Assembly: GCA_036563895.1 (NCBI GenBank) | Contig: DATCLN010000171.1 | Location: forward strand, 1 to 6,903 | Source: ZCTH02-B3 sp036563895 | GTDB lineage: Bacteria; Bacillota; Bacilli; Paenibacillales; Paenibacillaceae | Reading direction: 5' to 3' | Length of the DNA: 6,903 nucleotides | Shown here: piece after piece, positions 1 through 5,117 of the stretch | Numbering within the stretch: position 1 is the stretch's first letter | Layout: each line of letters begins with the position of its first letter | Notes under the pieces: generated by a model | Told to the model about the DNA's origin: nothing | Seen by the model: only the letters and a program-made list of their open reading frames with translations | The model's database searches: none | Program-made: the position numbers and the translations under genes

Positions 1-146
1 GGGTGTGGGGGTACGATTACAGCGGCGAGTCCAACGTGCTGGAAGTCTACGTGGCCATGCTCCGCCAGAAGCTGGAGGAAGGCGGCGGCAAGCGCCTGAT
101 CCACACCGTTCGGGGCGCCGGCTACATTCTGAGAGGGGACCCGTGA
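1..146 (+). CDS. OmpR/PhoB-family response regulator, C-terminal fragment
   Basis: Only the last 47 codons are present (reading frame begins at base 3; stop TGA at 144-146). The visible peptide begins VWGYDYSGESNVLEVYVAML and ends with HTVRGAGYILRGDP. This is the distal part of the winged-helix DNA-binding domain of OmpR/PhoB-type regulators: the VWGYD turn, the NVLEVYVAMLRQKLE segment that corresponds to the recognition helix, and the TVRGAGYIL wing that closes the domain. The receiver domain with its phospho-accepting aspartate lies outside the window. The gene ends one base before the sensor kinase start, so the two are almost certainly translated together as a cognate pair. The family is certain; the regulon and signal cannot be told from this fragment. 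Confidence 0.93.
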   Translation, partial: VWGYDYSGESNVLEVYVAMLRQKLEEGGGKRLIHTVRGAGYILRGDP

Positions 147-147
147 G

Positions 148-1779
148 ATGTCCGTTCGCCTGAAGCTGACCCTGTGGTATTCCGGACTGCTCACCGTGCT
201 GCTGGCGGTGTTCGGTCTGTCGATCTACGGCGTCGTTTATCACAATACGATGCAGGAAGTCAAGGACCGCCTGCGCAACGTGGGGGACCGGATGCTGGTG
301 GGGATGACTCTGAGTCCCGGTTTTCCCCTCCGGACCGAACTCGCTTTTGTCGTTCCCCGATCCTTTGACACGGCGACCATCGGCGCACAGCTGGTCAGCT
401 ATCTCCGCGACGAGAAGGGCACCATCAGCGACTGGACGGAAAATCTGGACCAGTGGGGCGGCATCCGTTTTGAGTATCCAGACTTAAGCGGAGTGAAAAA
501 TCGTTTCGTGGAACGCAGGGCCAACGGGTTTCCTTTTCTGGTGTACGAAAGGGCCGTGGTCGTGCCGGAAACGGGGAAACTGGTCGGGCTGCTGCAGGTG
601 GCGGCGTATATCGGCCATGAGCAGCGCCTTTTTGCGCAGCTGCGGACCATTTTGTTCGCCAGCGGCCTTGCCGGGGTGCTCGCCGCCTTCTGCCTCGGCA
701 TGTTTCTGGCGCGGCAGGCGCTGCGGCCGATCGAACGGGTGACGGAAGCGGCGGAGCAAATCCAGAGCGGCTCGGAACTGGGCCTGCGCATTCCCCGGGA
801 AAAAGCCAACGACGAAATCGGCCGGCTGACGGACACCCTGAACGACATGCTGGCGCGCCTTGAGCGCGCGTACCGCGAGCTGGAGGAATCCAACGCGGCC
901 CAGCGAAGGTTCGTGTCCGACGCCTCCCATGAGCTGCGCACGCCGCTGACGACGATCCGCGGCAACATCGATCTGCTGGAGAAGATCTGGGAGTCCGGGG
1001 AACCCACGCCGGAACGGCTGGAAATGGCCCGCGAGGCGATCCGCGACATCGCCGACGAGTCCCGCCGGATGAGCAGGCTGGTGAACGACCTGCTGGCCCT
1101 GGCCCGCGCCGATGCCGGCTTCCGCATCGAGCGGGAGGTGATCCCCCTCCTGCCCGTGGTGCAGGAAGCGGCCCGGAAGGCGGCCTTCCTGCCGCGCACC
1201 GCGGAGTGGCGCGTCGGGTCCCTGGAGGCGCTGGAAGGCGTCCGGGTGCTGGGGAACCGGGACTATCTGCTGCAGCTTTTGTTCATTTTGATCGAGAACG
1301 GCTTCAAATACACCCCTTCCGGGGAAGTGCGGCTGGAAGCGGCCCGCAAAGAAGGCTGGGTCGGCATCACCGTCGCCGACACCGGCATCGGCATGAACCG
1401 GGAGGAAGTGGGGAATATCTTCCAGCGCTTCTACCGCGCCGACGAATCCCGCGGCAAAACGTCGGGCACGGGTCTCGGCCTGTCCATCGCCAAGTGGATC
1501 ATCGACATGCACGAGGGAGCGCTGGACGTCCGCACGAAGCCCGGGGAAGGCAGCTCCTTCACCTTGTGGCTGCCCGTCGCGGACGACAGCTTTCACCCCG
1601 CCGACGATTACGATATAATGGCGGTACAGCCCGAGGCTGATACCGGAGCCGGCGGGGCCGCTGCAACCGCGCCGGGCAACGCGCCCGAACCGGATGCATC
1701 CGCACCAGACAACACTTCAGAGTCCGGCGCATCCGCGACGGACGGCACCGGCGGCCCGGACGGACCGGAAAGGCGGTGA
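148..1779 (+). CDS. HAMP-domain sensor histidine kinase with an extra low-complexity C-terminal tail
   Basis: Membrane sensor kinase, 543 residues, partner of the regulator just upstream. Order: transmembrane helix about 7-31; an extracytoplasmic sensor region about 32-165 with no family I recognise; second transmembrane helix about 167-189; HAMP linker about 190-245; HisKA dimerisation domain with FVSDASHELRTPLTT, where His261 is the predicted phosphorylation site; HATPase_c with N box (Asn384 in LIENGFKYTP), G1 DTGIGM 411-416, F box about 424-430 and G2 SGTGLGLS 439-446. All catalytic motifs are intact. The conserved fold ends near FTLWLPV (477). The remaining 66 or so residues are a low-complexity tail rich in Ala, Gly, Asp and Pro, which kinases of this layout usually lack. 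The start ATG at 148 follows a GAGAGGGG stretch (131-138) and sits one base after the regulator's stop. The layout resembles ArlS/MprB-like kinases; the stimulus is unknown. Confidence 0.95.
   Translation: MSVRLKLTLWYSGLLTVLLAVFGLSIYGVVYHNTMQEVKDRLRNVGDRMLVGMTLSPGFPLRTELAFVVPRSFDTATIGAQLVSYLRDEKGTISDWTENLDQWGGIRFEYPDLSGVKNRFVERRANGFPFLVYERAVVVPETGKLVGLLQVAAYIGHEQRLFAQLRTILFASGLAGVLAAFCLGMFLARQALRPIERVTEAAEQIQSGSELGLRIPREKANDEIGRLTDTLNDMLARLERAYRELEESNAAQRRFVSDASHELRTPLTTIRGNIDLLEKIWESGEPTPERLEMAREAIRDIADESRRMSRLVNDLLALARADAGFRIEREVIPLLPVVQEAARKAAFLPRTAEWRVGSLEALEGVRVLGNRDYLLQLLFILIENGFKYTPSGEVRLEAARKEGWVGITVADTGIGMNREEVGNIFQRFYRADESRGKTSGTGLGLSIAKWIIDMHEGALDVRTKPGEGSSFTLWLPVADDSFHPADDYDIMAVQPEADTGAGGAAATAPGNAPEPDASAPDNTSESGASATDGTGGPDGPERR
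1592..1619 (+). promoter_or_regulatory. Possible internal sigma-A promoter for ispH inside the kinase gene
   Basis: TTCACC (1592-1597, 4 of 6 to TTGACA) and a perfect TATAAT (1614-1619) are 16 bases apart. The site lies where the conserved kinase domain gives way to the low-complexity tail, about 165 bases before the ispH start. TATAAT is rare by chance in DNA this GC-rich, and in this frame it encodes Asp-Ile-Met. It would let ispH be expressed independently of the two-component genes. The -35 match is modest and there is no TG extension, so this is a candidate only. Confidence 0.4.
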
Positions 1780-1785
1780 ACGCGG

Positions 1786-2736
1786 ATGAAAGTGATCAAA
1801 ATCTCTCCACGCGGTTATTGCTACGGGGTGGTGGACGCCATGACCATGGCCCTCCATGCGGCCCGCAACCCGGATTTGCCCCGCCCCATCTACATTCTCG
1901 GCATGATCGTCCATAACAGCCACGTGACGGAAGCGTTCAAAAAGGAAGGCATCATTACCCTGGACGGTCCGAACCGGCTGGAGATTCTGGAACAGGTGGA
2001 CAAGGGCACCGTCATTTTCACGGCCCACGGCGTGTCGCCGCAGGTCCGCCGCCGGGCGCAGGAGAAGGGGCTCACGGTGGTCGACGCCACGTGCCCGGAC
2101 GTCACCCGTACCCACGACCTGATCCGCGAAAAGGTCGCGCAGGGGTATGAAGTGATCTATATCGGCAAGAAAGGCCACCCCGAACCGGAAGGCGCCATCG
2201 GCATCGCTCCGGACCACGTCCATCTGGTGGAAAGCGAGGCGGACATCCCCCGCCTGAATGTGAAGGCGGAGCGGATCGTCATCACCAACCAGACGACCAT
2301 GTCCCAGTGGGATGTCAAGCACCTGGTGGCCAAACTGAAGGAAACCTATCCCCAGGCGGAAGTGTACAACGAAATCTGCCTCGCCACCCAGCTCAGGCAG
2401 GAAGCCGTGGCCGAACAGGCCAAGGAAGCCGATCTGTGCATCGTGGTGGGGGACGAGCGCAGCAACAACTCCAACCGGCTCGTCCAGGTGGCCCGGGAAA
2501 TCGCCGGCGTGCCCGCCTATCGCGTAGCGGACGTGACGGAAATCCGGCGTGAGTGGCTGGAAGGCGCCAGGACGGTGGCGGTCACCTCGGGGGCTTCCAC
2601 CCCGACCCCGCTCACCAAGGAAGTGATCGACTACCTGGAACAGTACGATCCCGACGATCCGGCCACCTGGGAAATCCGCCGGACGGTCAACATGGACAAA
2701 CTGCTCCCCGCCGTCCGGGAAAAATCCGCGAAGTGA
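1786..2736 (+). CDS. ispH: 4-hydroxy-3-methylbut-2-enyl diphosphate reductase (LytB/IspH)
   Basis: Cytoplasmic iron-sulfur enzyme of the last MEP-pathway step. It reduces HMBPP to IPP and DMAPP for quinones, undecaprenyl carriers and other isoprenoids. The 316 residues match the family length. The three cluster cysteines are Cys12 (PRGYCYGV), Cys103 (DATCPDV) and Cys198 (NEICLAT). The substrate-pocket residues are also present: His43 (IVHNSHV), His81 (FTAHGVS), His131 and Glu133 (GHPEPEG), the TNQTTMS segment about 167-173, SNNSNRL 226-232, and SGAST near 268-272. The ISPRGYCYGVVDAM opening is the Bacillus-type form rather than the proteobacterial ANPRGFCAGV. The ATG lies six bases after the kinase stop, with AGGCGGTGA (1771-1779), which includes that stop, acting as ribosome-binding site. 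Its linkage to the kinase looks positional rather than functional. Confidence 0.97.
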   Translation: MKVIKISPRGYCYGVVDAMTMALHAARNPDLPRPIYILGMIVHNSHVTEAFKKEGIITLDGPNRLEILEQVDKGTVIFTAHGVSPQVRRRAQEKGLTVVDATCPDVTRTHDLIREKVAQGYEVIYIGKKGHPEPEGAIGIAPDHVHLVESEADIPRLNVKAERIVITNQTTMSQWDVKHLVAKLKETYPQAEVYNEICLATQLRQEAVAEQAKEADLCIVVGDERSNNSNRLVQVAREIAGVPAYRVADVTEIRREWLEGARTVAVTSGASTPTPLTKEVIDYLEQYDPDDPATWEIRRTVNMDKLLPAVREKSAK

Positions 2737-2754
2737 CACGTTCGAGCGACCGGC

Positions 2755-2847
2755 TGACGGACATCCGGTCCGCAGAAAAATGAGCCGCACCCCGTACAAA
2801 GTCTCTTTGGGCGTGCGGCGGCGTTCCGACGGATTGCATGTCCGTCA
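2755..2847 (+). repeat. 10-base long-range inverted repeat framing the ispH 3' region
   Basis: TGACGGACAT (2755-2764) is the exact reverse complement of ATGTCCGTCA (2838-2847). The 73 bases between the arms contain a second stem-loop. The right arm is also the 3' strand of the local terminator hairpin, so the two pairings exclude each other. Either one places a stem just before the T run at 2850-2856. Confidence 0.6.
2784..2819 (+). other. Bulged stem-loop between ispH and its terminator
   Basis: GCCGCAC (2784-2790) pairs with GTGCGGC (2813-2819). The stem continues inward with CCC/GGG and AAAG/CTTT around a TCT loop, interrupted by a 4-base bulge (2794-2797) and a single-base bulge (2812). 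No T run follows, so it is not a terminator alone. It may protect the ispH mRNA 3' end or pack against the terminator. Confidence 0.5.
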
Positions 2848-2856
2848 TATTTTTTT
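2828..2856 (+). terminator. Intrinsic terminator after ispH
   Basis: GACGGA (2828-2833), a 7-base loop and TCCGTC (2841-2846) form a perfect 6-bp stem, followed by ATA and seven T (2850-2856). It lies 92 bases after the ispH stop and 39 bases before the aroF -35 box, so it separates the kinase/ispH unit from aroF. Confidence 0.75.
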
Positions 2857-2894
2857 ATTGAAGGCCGCCCGGACATTTCCCCGACAGATCCGAC

Positions 2895-2923
2895 TTGACA
2901 GGAAACCGCGAATCCCTTATAGT
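2895..2923 (+). promoter_or_regulatory. Sigma-A promoter of aroF
   Basis: A perfect TTGACA (2895-2900) is followed after exactly 17 bases by TATAGT (2918-2923, 5 of 6). Transcription is expected to start near 2930, giving a leader of about 78 bases before the chosen aroF start. The DNA is notably AT-richer here than in the genes. This is the strongest promoter match in the window and makes aroF independent of ispH. Confidence 0.85.
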
Positions 2924-2937
2924 TACTTTATCGCTTA

Positions 2938-2985
2938 AAAGCGTATACGCGTCAAAGCGAACACGCGTCGAAGCGAAAAAAGCAG
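2938..2985 (+). repeat. Tandem 16-base direct repeat in the aroF leader
   Basis: Two adjacent 16-base units, 2938-2953 and 2954-2969, both have the form AAAGCG-NNN-ACGCGTC and agree at 14 of 16 positions. A decayed third unit starts at 2970 (GAAGCGAA). The first unit contains the palindrome GCGTATACGC (2941-2950). A small hairpin, CGCT-TAAA-AGCG (2932-2943), overlaps its start and would lie at the very 5' end of the mRNA. This could be an operator just downstream of the start site, or an RNA element. Confidence 0.6.
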
Positions 2986-2995
2986 GTGCGAGGAC

Positions 2996-3000
2996 AGGAG
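2996..3000 (+). promoter_or_regulatory. Ribosome-binding site that decides the aroF start
   Basis: AGGAG here is 7 bases before GTG 3008 but only one base before the in-frame GTG at 3002. Spacing therefore favours 3008. A weaker AGGA at 2991-2994 could serve 3002. Confidence 0.7.
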
Positions 3001-3007
3001 CGTGAGG

Positions 3008-4063
3008 GTGTTGATCGTTGTCACAAGGCCTTCCGTCACGGACGAGCGGATCGGGGAAATCGTCGCCTTCATCGAGAAGCACGGCGTCAAGGCGCACGTG
3101 TCCCGGGGCACGGATCGGACGGTCATCGGCATCATCGGAAAGGCGGACCCGGTGCTCGCCGAGCAATTGCGCTCGATGAAGGGCGTGGAAGATGTCATCC
3201 GGATTTCGAAATCCTACAAGCTGGCCAGCCGCGACTTCCATCCGGAAAATACGGTCATTGAAATCAAGGGTCTCCGGATCGGCGGCGACGAGCTGGTGGT
3301 GATGGGCGGCCCCTGTGCCGTCGAATCGCCGGAGCAGATCGACAAGATCGCGTATCTGGTCAAGGCGGCCGGCGGCCAGGTGCTGCGCGGCGGCGCGTTC
3401 AAGCCTCGGACGGGTCCGTACAGCTTCCAGGGCATCGGCGTCGAGGGCCTGAAGTGGATGAGGGAAGCCGCCGACCGGTACGGCCTGCTCACCATCACCG
3501 AAGTGATGACGCCCGAATACGTGGAGATTTGCGCCCAGTATTCCGACATGCTGCAGGTCGGCACGCGCAACATGCAAAACTTTGACCTGCTGCGCAAGCT
3601 GGGCACGGTGAAGAATCCGGTGCTCCTGAAGCGCGGCTTCAGCGCCACGTACGACGAGTGGCTGAACGCGGCGGAATACATCCTGGCGGGCGGCAACCCG
3701 AACGTGATGCTGTGCGAGCGGGGCATCCGTACGTTTGAAACCTACACCCGCAACACGCTGGACCTGACGGCCATCCCGGTCATCCACCAGCTCAGCCACC
3801 TGCCGGTCATCGCCGACCCGAGCCACGGCACCGGCCGGCGTGAACTGGTGGAGACGATGTCCAAGGCGGCGGTGGCGGCGGGAGCCGACGGACTGATCAT
3901 CGAAATGCACTACGACCCCGACAATTCGATGACCGGCGACGGCGTGCAGTCGCTGTTCCCCGACCAGTTCGCCGCTTTGCTCAGGGATTTGGAAAAGCTG
4001 GCGCCGCTGGTGGGCAAGCGGTTCGACACGGCCAAGGCGCCGGCGGAAGCCTTTGCGAGCTGA
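3008..4063 (+). CDS. aroF: 3-deoxy-7-phosphoheptulonate (DAHP) synthase, type I-beta
   Basis: Cytoplasmic, metal-dependent enzyme that condenses phosphoenolpyruvate with erythrose 4-phosphate in the first shikimate-pathway step. From GTG 3008 it has 351 residues, starting MLIVVTRPSVTDERIGEI. Residues 1 to about 70 form the ferredoxin-like regulatory domain known from the Thermotoga-type enzyme, where it mediates feedback inhibition by aromatic amino acids. No chorismate mutase domain is attached, unlike the Bacillus subtilis enzyme. The TIM-barrel motifs follow: GGPCAVESP with metal ligand Cys103, GGAFKPRTGPYSFQG, ERGIRTFETYTRNTLDL, ADPSHGTGRRELV with His273, and EMHYDPDNSMTGDGVQSL with Glu299 and Asp311. 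Two details differ from my memory of the common pattern: Gly where KPRTSP usually has Ser, and one extra residue between the Glu and Asp ligands. The gene has its own promoter and terminator. GTG 3002 would add two residues. Confidence 0.95.
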   Translation: MLIVVTRPSVTDERIGEIVAFIEKHGVKAHVSRGTDRTVIGIIGKADPVLAEQLRSMKGVEDVIRISKSYKLASRDFHPENTVIEIKGLRIGGDELVVMGGPCAVESPEQIDKIAYLVKAAGGQVLRGGAFKPRTGPYSFQGIGVEGLKWMREAADRYGLLTITEVMTPEYVEICAQYSDMLQVGTRNMQNFDLLRKLGTVKNPVLLKRGFSATYDEWLNAAEYILAGGNPNVMLCERGIRTFETYTRNTLDLTAIPVIHQLSHLPVIADPSHGTGRRELVETMSKAAVAAGADGLIIEMHYDPDNSMTGDGVQSLFPDQFAALLRDLEKLAPLVGKRFDTAKAPAEAFAS

Positions 4064-4092
4064 AGCGGGTTGCGCGCCCGCTTCTTCGTTTT
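4062..4092 (+). terminator. Intrinsic terminator of aroF
   Basis: GAAGCGGG (4062-4069) and CCCGCTTC (4077-4084) form a perfect 8-bp, GC-rich stem around a 7-base loop, followed by TTCGTTTT. The left arm begins inside the aroF stop codon. There is no T run on the minus side, so it should not terminate thpR. Confidence 0.8.
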
Positions 4093-4245
4093 GCCGGGAG
4101 CGGCGCGGAACGCGCCGGCCCGGCGGGAAAGCGCCGGTTTGACGGCGGTGTCCGGACGAACCGGGATCACGGCATCGCGCGGATCCGAAGCGGGGTCAGG
4201 GGGAGTTGAACCGGCACGGTCCGGCGTCGTTGGCAGCCCCGGCCT

Positions 4246-4974
4246 TTAACGGCCGAACCGGTATTCCGCGAGGCGTTCGTAGCTGGGCCGGCGGCCGAGG
4301 TGCGAACGGAACAGGGTGAGCCGGTCCGCCGTCCAGACGAGTCTTCCGAGGGGACTCGCCGCCAAGGAACCGGAGGCGTAATTTCCGGCGGGCTCCCGGG
4401 AAGCAGCCGCGGGTCCGGCCGGGACCCCATCAGGGGAAGCGCCCCCCTCCGCGGCCAGCGCCTCCCGCCAGGCCGCCGCGACCGCCGCGGGCCGGCAGAC
4501 GGCGTTTCCGCCGCGGGCCAGCGTTACGTGCGGGCGAAACGGCCGGGGGTCCCGGGGGAAACCGGCCGCTTCGGCGCGCGCGCACAGCGCGGCGTGCAGC
4601 GCGGACAAGGCCCCCTTCGCCTGGCGGTCCGCTTCCCCTACGGACAAGGCGGATCCGGCCGGGGCGGTTCCGCTCCGTTCAGCCACACCGCACCAAAGCA
4701 CGCGCGGCGCCGCGGGCGGGCCGAAGGTTCCCGGCTCCGTCAGTTCCAGGGTGATCGGCGCGGTGCCGGCGGCGGTTTCCCGGACCATCCGGCGAACCTC
4801 TTCCAGCCGTTCCACGGGCGTCTCGCCCAGAAACAGCAGCGTGACGTGGAGGTCGGCGGGATGCGTCCAGCGGGCAAACGGCAGCCGTCCGGCCAGCCGT
4901 TCCATCCGGGCGGCCAGCCGCGCGGACACCCCGTCCGGCAGCGCCAGGCCGATAAACAGGCGGTACACGGTCAT
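4246..4974 (-). CDS. thpR: RNA 2',3'-cyclic phosphodiesterase (2H/LigT family) with insertions
   Basis: Member of the 2H phosphoesterase superfamily, often labelled 2'-5' RNA ligase. It is expected to open 2',3'-cyclic phosphate RNA ends in the cytoplasm. The two catalytic motifs are intact: HVTLLFLG with His43 and Thr45, and HVTLARG with His149 and Thr151. The opening YRLFIGLALPD and the closing DRLTLFRSHLG are family-typical. At 242 residues it is longer than the roughly 180-190 usual for the family. The excess is in two Ala/Gly/Ser-rich insertions, about 98-118 before the second helix and about 175-208 before the last strand. The start ATG (4974-4972) has GGGGAG (4986-4981) six bases upstream. 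The gene is convergent to aroF and divergent from serC. I see no clear terminator after it. The physiological substrate is not known from the sequence. Confidence 0.9.
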   Translation of the reverse strand: MTVYRLFIGLALPDGVSARLAARMERLAGRLPFARWTHPADLHVTLLFLGETPVERLEEVRRMVRETAAGTAPITLELTEPGTFGPPAAPRVLWCGVAERSGTAPAGSALSVGEADRQAKGALSALHAALCARAEAAGFPRDPRPFRPHVTLARGGNAVCRPAAVAAAWREALAAEGGASPDGVPAGPAAASREPAGNYASGSLAASPLGRLVWTADRLTLFRSHLGRRPSYERLAEYRFGR

Positions 4975-5017
4975 GATCTTCTCCCCTGCAATTTCGACAA
5001 TCTTTTGAAAAGGCGCA

Positions 5018-5058
5018 GGGCAAGGGGTTTTTCCGGTTGTCCGGCCTTTTGCCCTTTT
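5018..5058 (+). terminator. Terminator-like hairpin in the thpR/serC intergenic region
   Basis: GGGCAAGGGG (5018-5027) pairs with CCTTTTGCCC (5045-5054) over 10 positions in plus-strand RNA, two of them G-U, and is followed by TTTT. The loop holds an inner CCGG-TTGT-CCGG hairpin. On the minus strand the two wobbles become A-C mismatches, so the fold favours plus-strand RNA. It could stop transcripts entering from the aroF side, antisense to thpR. The T run is short. Confidence 0.45.
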
Positions 5059-5066
5059 GCTATGAT
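5037..5066 (+). promoter_or_regulatory. Likely sigma-A promoter of serC-trmL, with extended -10
   Basis: TTGTCC (5037-5042, 4 of 6) and TATGAT (5061-5066, 5 of 6) are 18 bases apart. TGC directly before the -10 supplies an extended -10 motif. The start would be near 5073, with a leader of about 45 bases. Read together, TATGATA is nearly symmetric and gives TATCAT on the minus strand, so weak divergent transcription toward thpR is possible. Confidence 0.6.
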
Positions 5067-5093
5067 AAGCCTAACTTAATGATAAGCCTAACT
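5062..5093 (+). repeat. Perfect 15-base direct repeat at the serC promoter
   Basis: ATGATAAGCCTAACT occurs at 5062-5076 and again at 5079-5093, a 17-base period with TA between. The first copy overlaps the -10 box and the second covers the predicted early transcript. The copies are identical while the surroundings differ, which suggests either a recent small duplication or a two-site operator. Each copy begins with ATG: the first opens a 5-codon frame whose TAA overlaps the second ATG (TAATG), and the second is in frame with serC. Confidence 0.85.
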
Positions 5094-5101
5094 GAAAAGA
5101 C

Positions 5102-5108
5102 AAGGTGG
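5102..5108 (+). promoter_or_regulatory. Ribosome-binding site that decides the serC start
   Basis: AAGGTGG matches AAGGAGG at 6 of 7 positions and lies 9 bases before ATG 5118. The upstream in-frame ATG at 5079 has no such site, and the one at 5037 falls in the predicted -35 box. Confidence 0.7.
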
Positions 5109-5117
5109 GTAAAGGGA

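Noticed and set aside
2754..2775. Small hairpin CTG-A-CGGAC/GTCCG-CAG just after ispH as a terminator
   Set aside because: It is followed by A residues rather than T on the plus strand and has a T run only before it on the minus strand. Its left arm is better explained by the 10-base long-range pairing.
1717..2799. Long minus-strand open frame (360 codons) opposite ispH
   Set aside because: It is a mirror of the ispH coding strand: no recognisable domain, low-complexity composition, and IspH on the plus strand is unambiguous. GC-rich DNA has few stop codons, which produces such frames.
2930..3007. T-box or other known riboswitch in the aroF leader
   Set aside because: The leader is only about 78 bases, has no T-box core (AGGGTGGAACCGCG-like), and has no terminator between promoter and gene.
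2855..3910. 351-codon minus-strand frame opposite aroF
   Set aside because: Antisense shadow of a clear DAHP synthase gene; it also runs through the aroF promoter and ends there without any recognisable motif.
4101..4117. GC-rich hairpin CGGCGCG-GAA-CGCGCCG between aroF and thpR, considered as thpR terminator
   Set aside because: No T run follows on either strand, and short self-complementary GC stretches are expected in this composition.
4190..4222. tRNA-like T-arm on the minus strand (GGTTCAACTCC)
   Set aside because: The flanking five bases do not pair, and no acceptor stem, anticodon arm or D-arm can be built around it.
5037..5117. Longer serC reading frame starting at ATG 5037
   Set aside because: The added 27 residues are not seen in SerC proteins as I know them, this ATG lies in the predicted -35 box, and the good ribosome-binding site serves ATG 5118.
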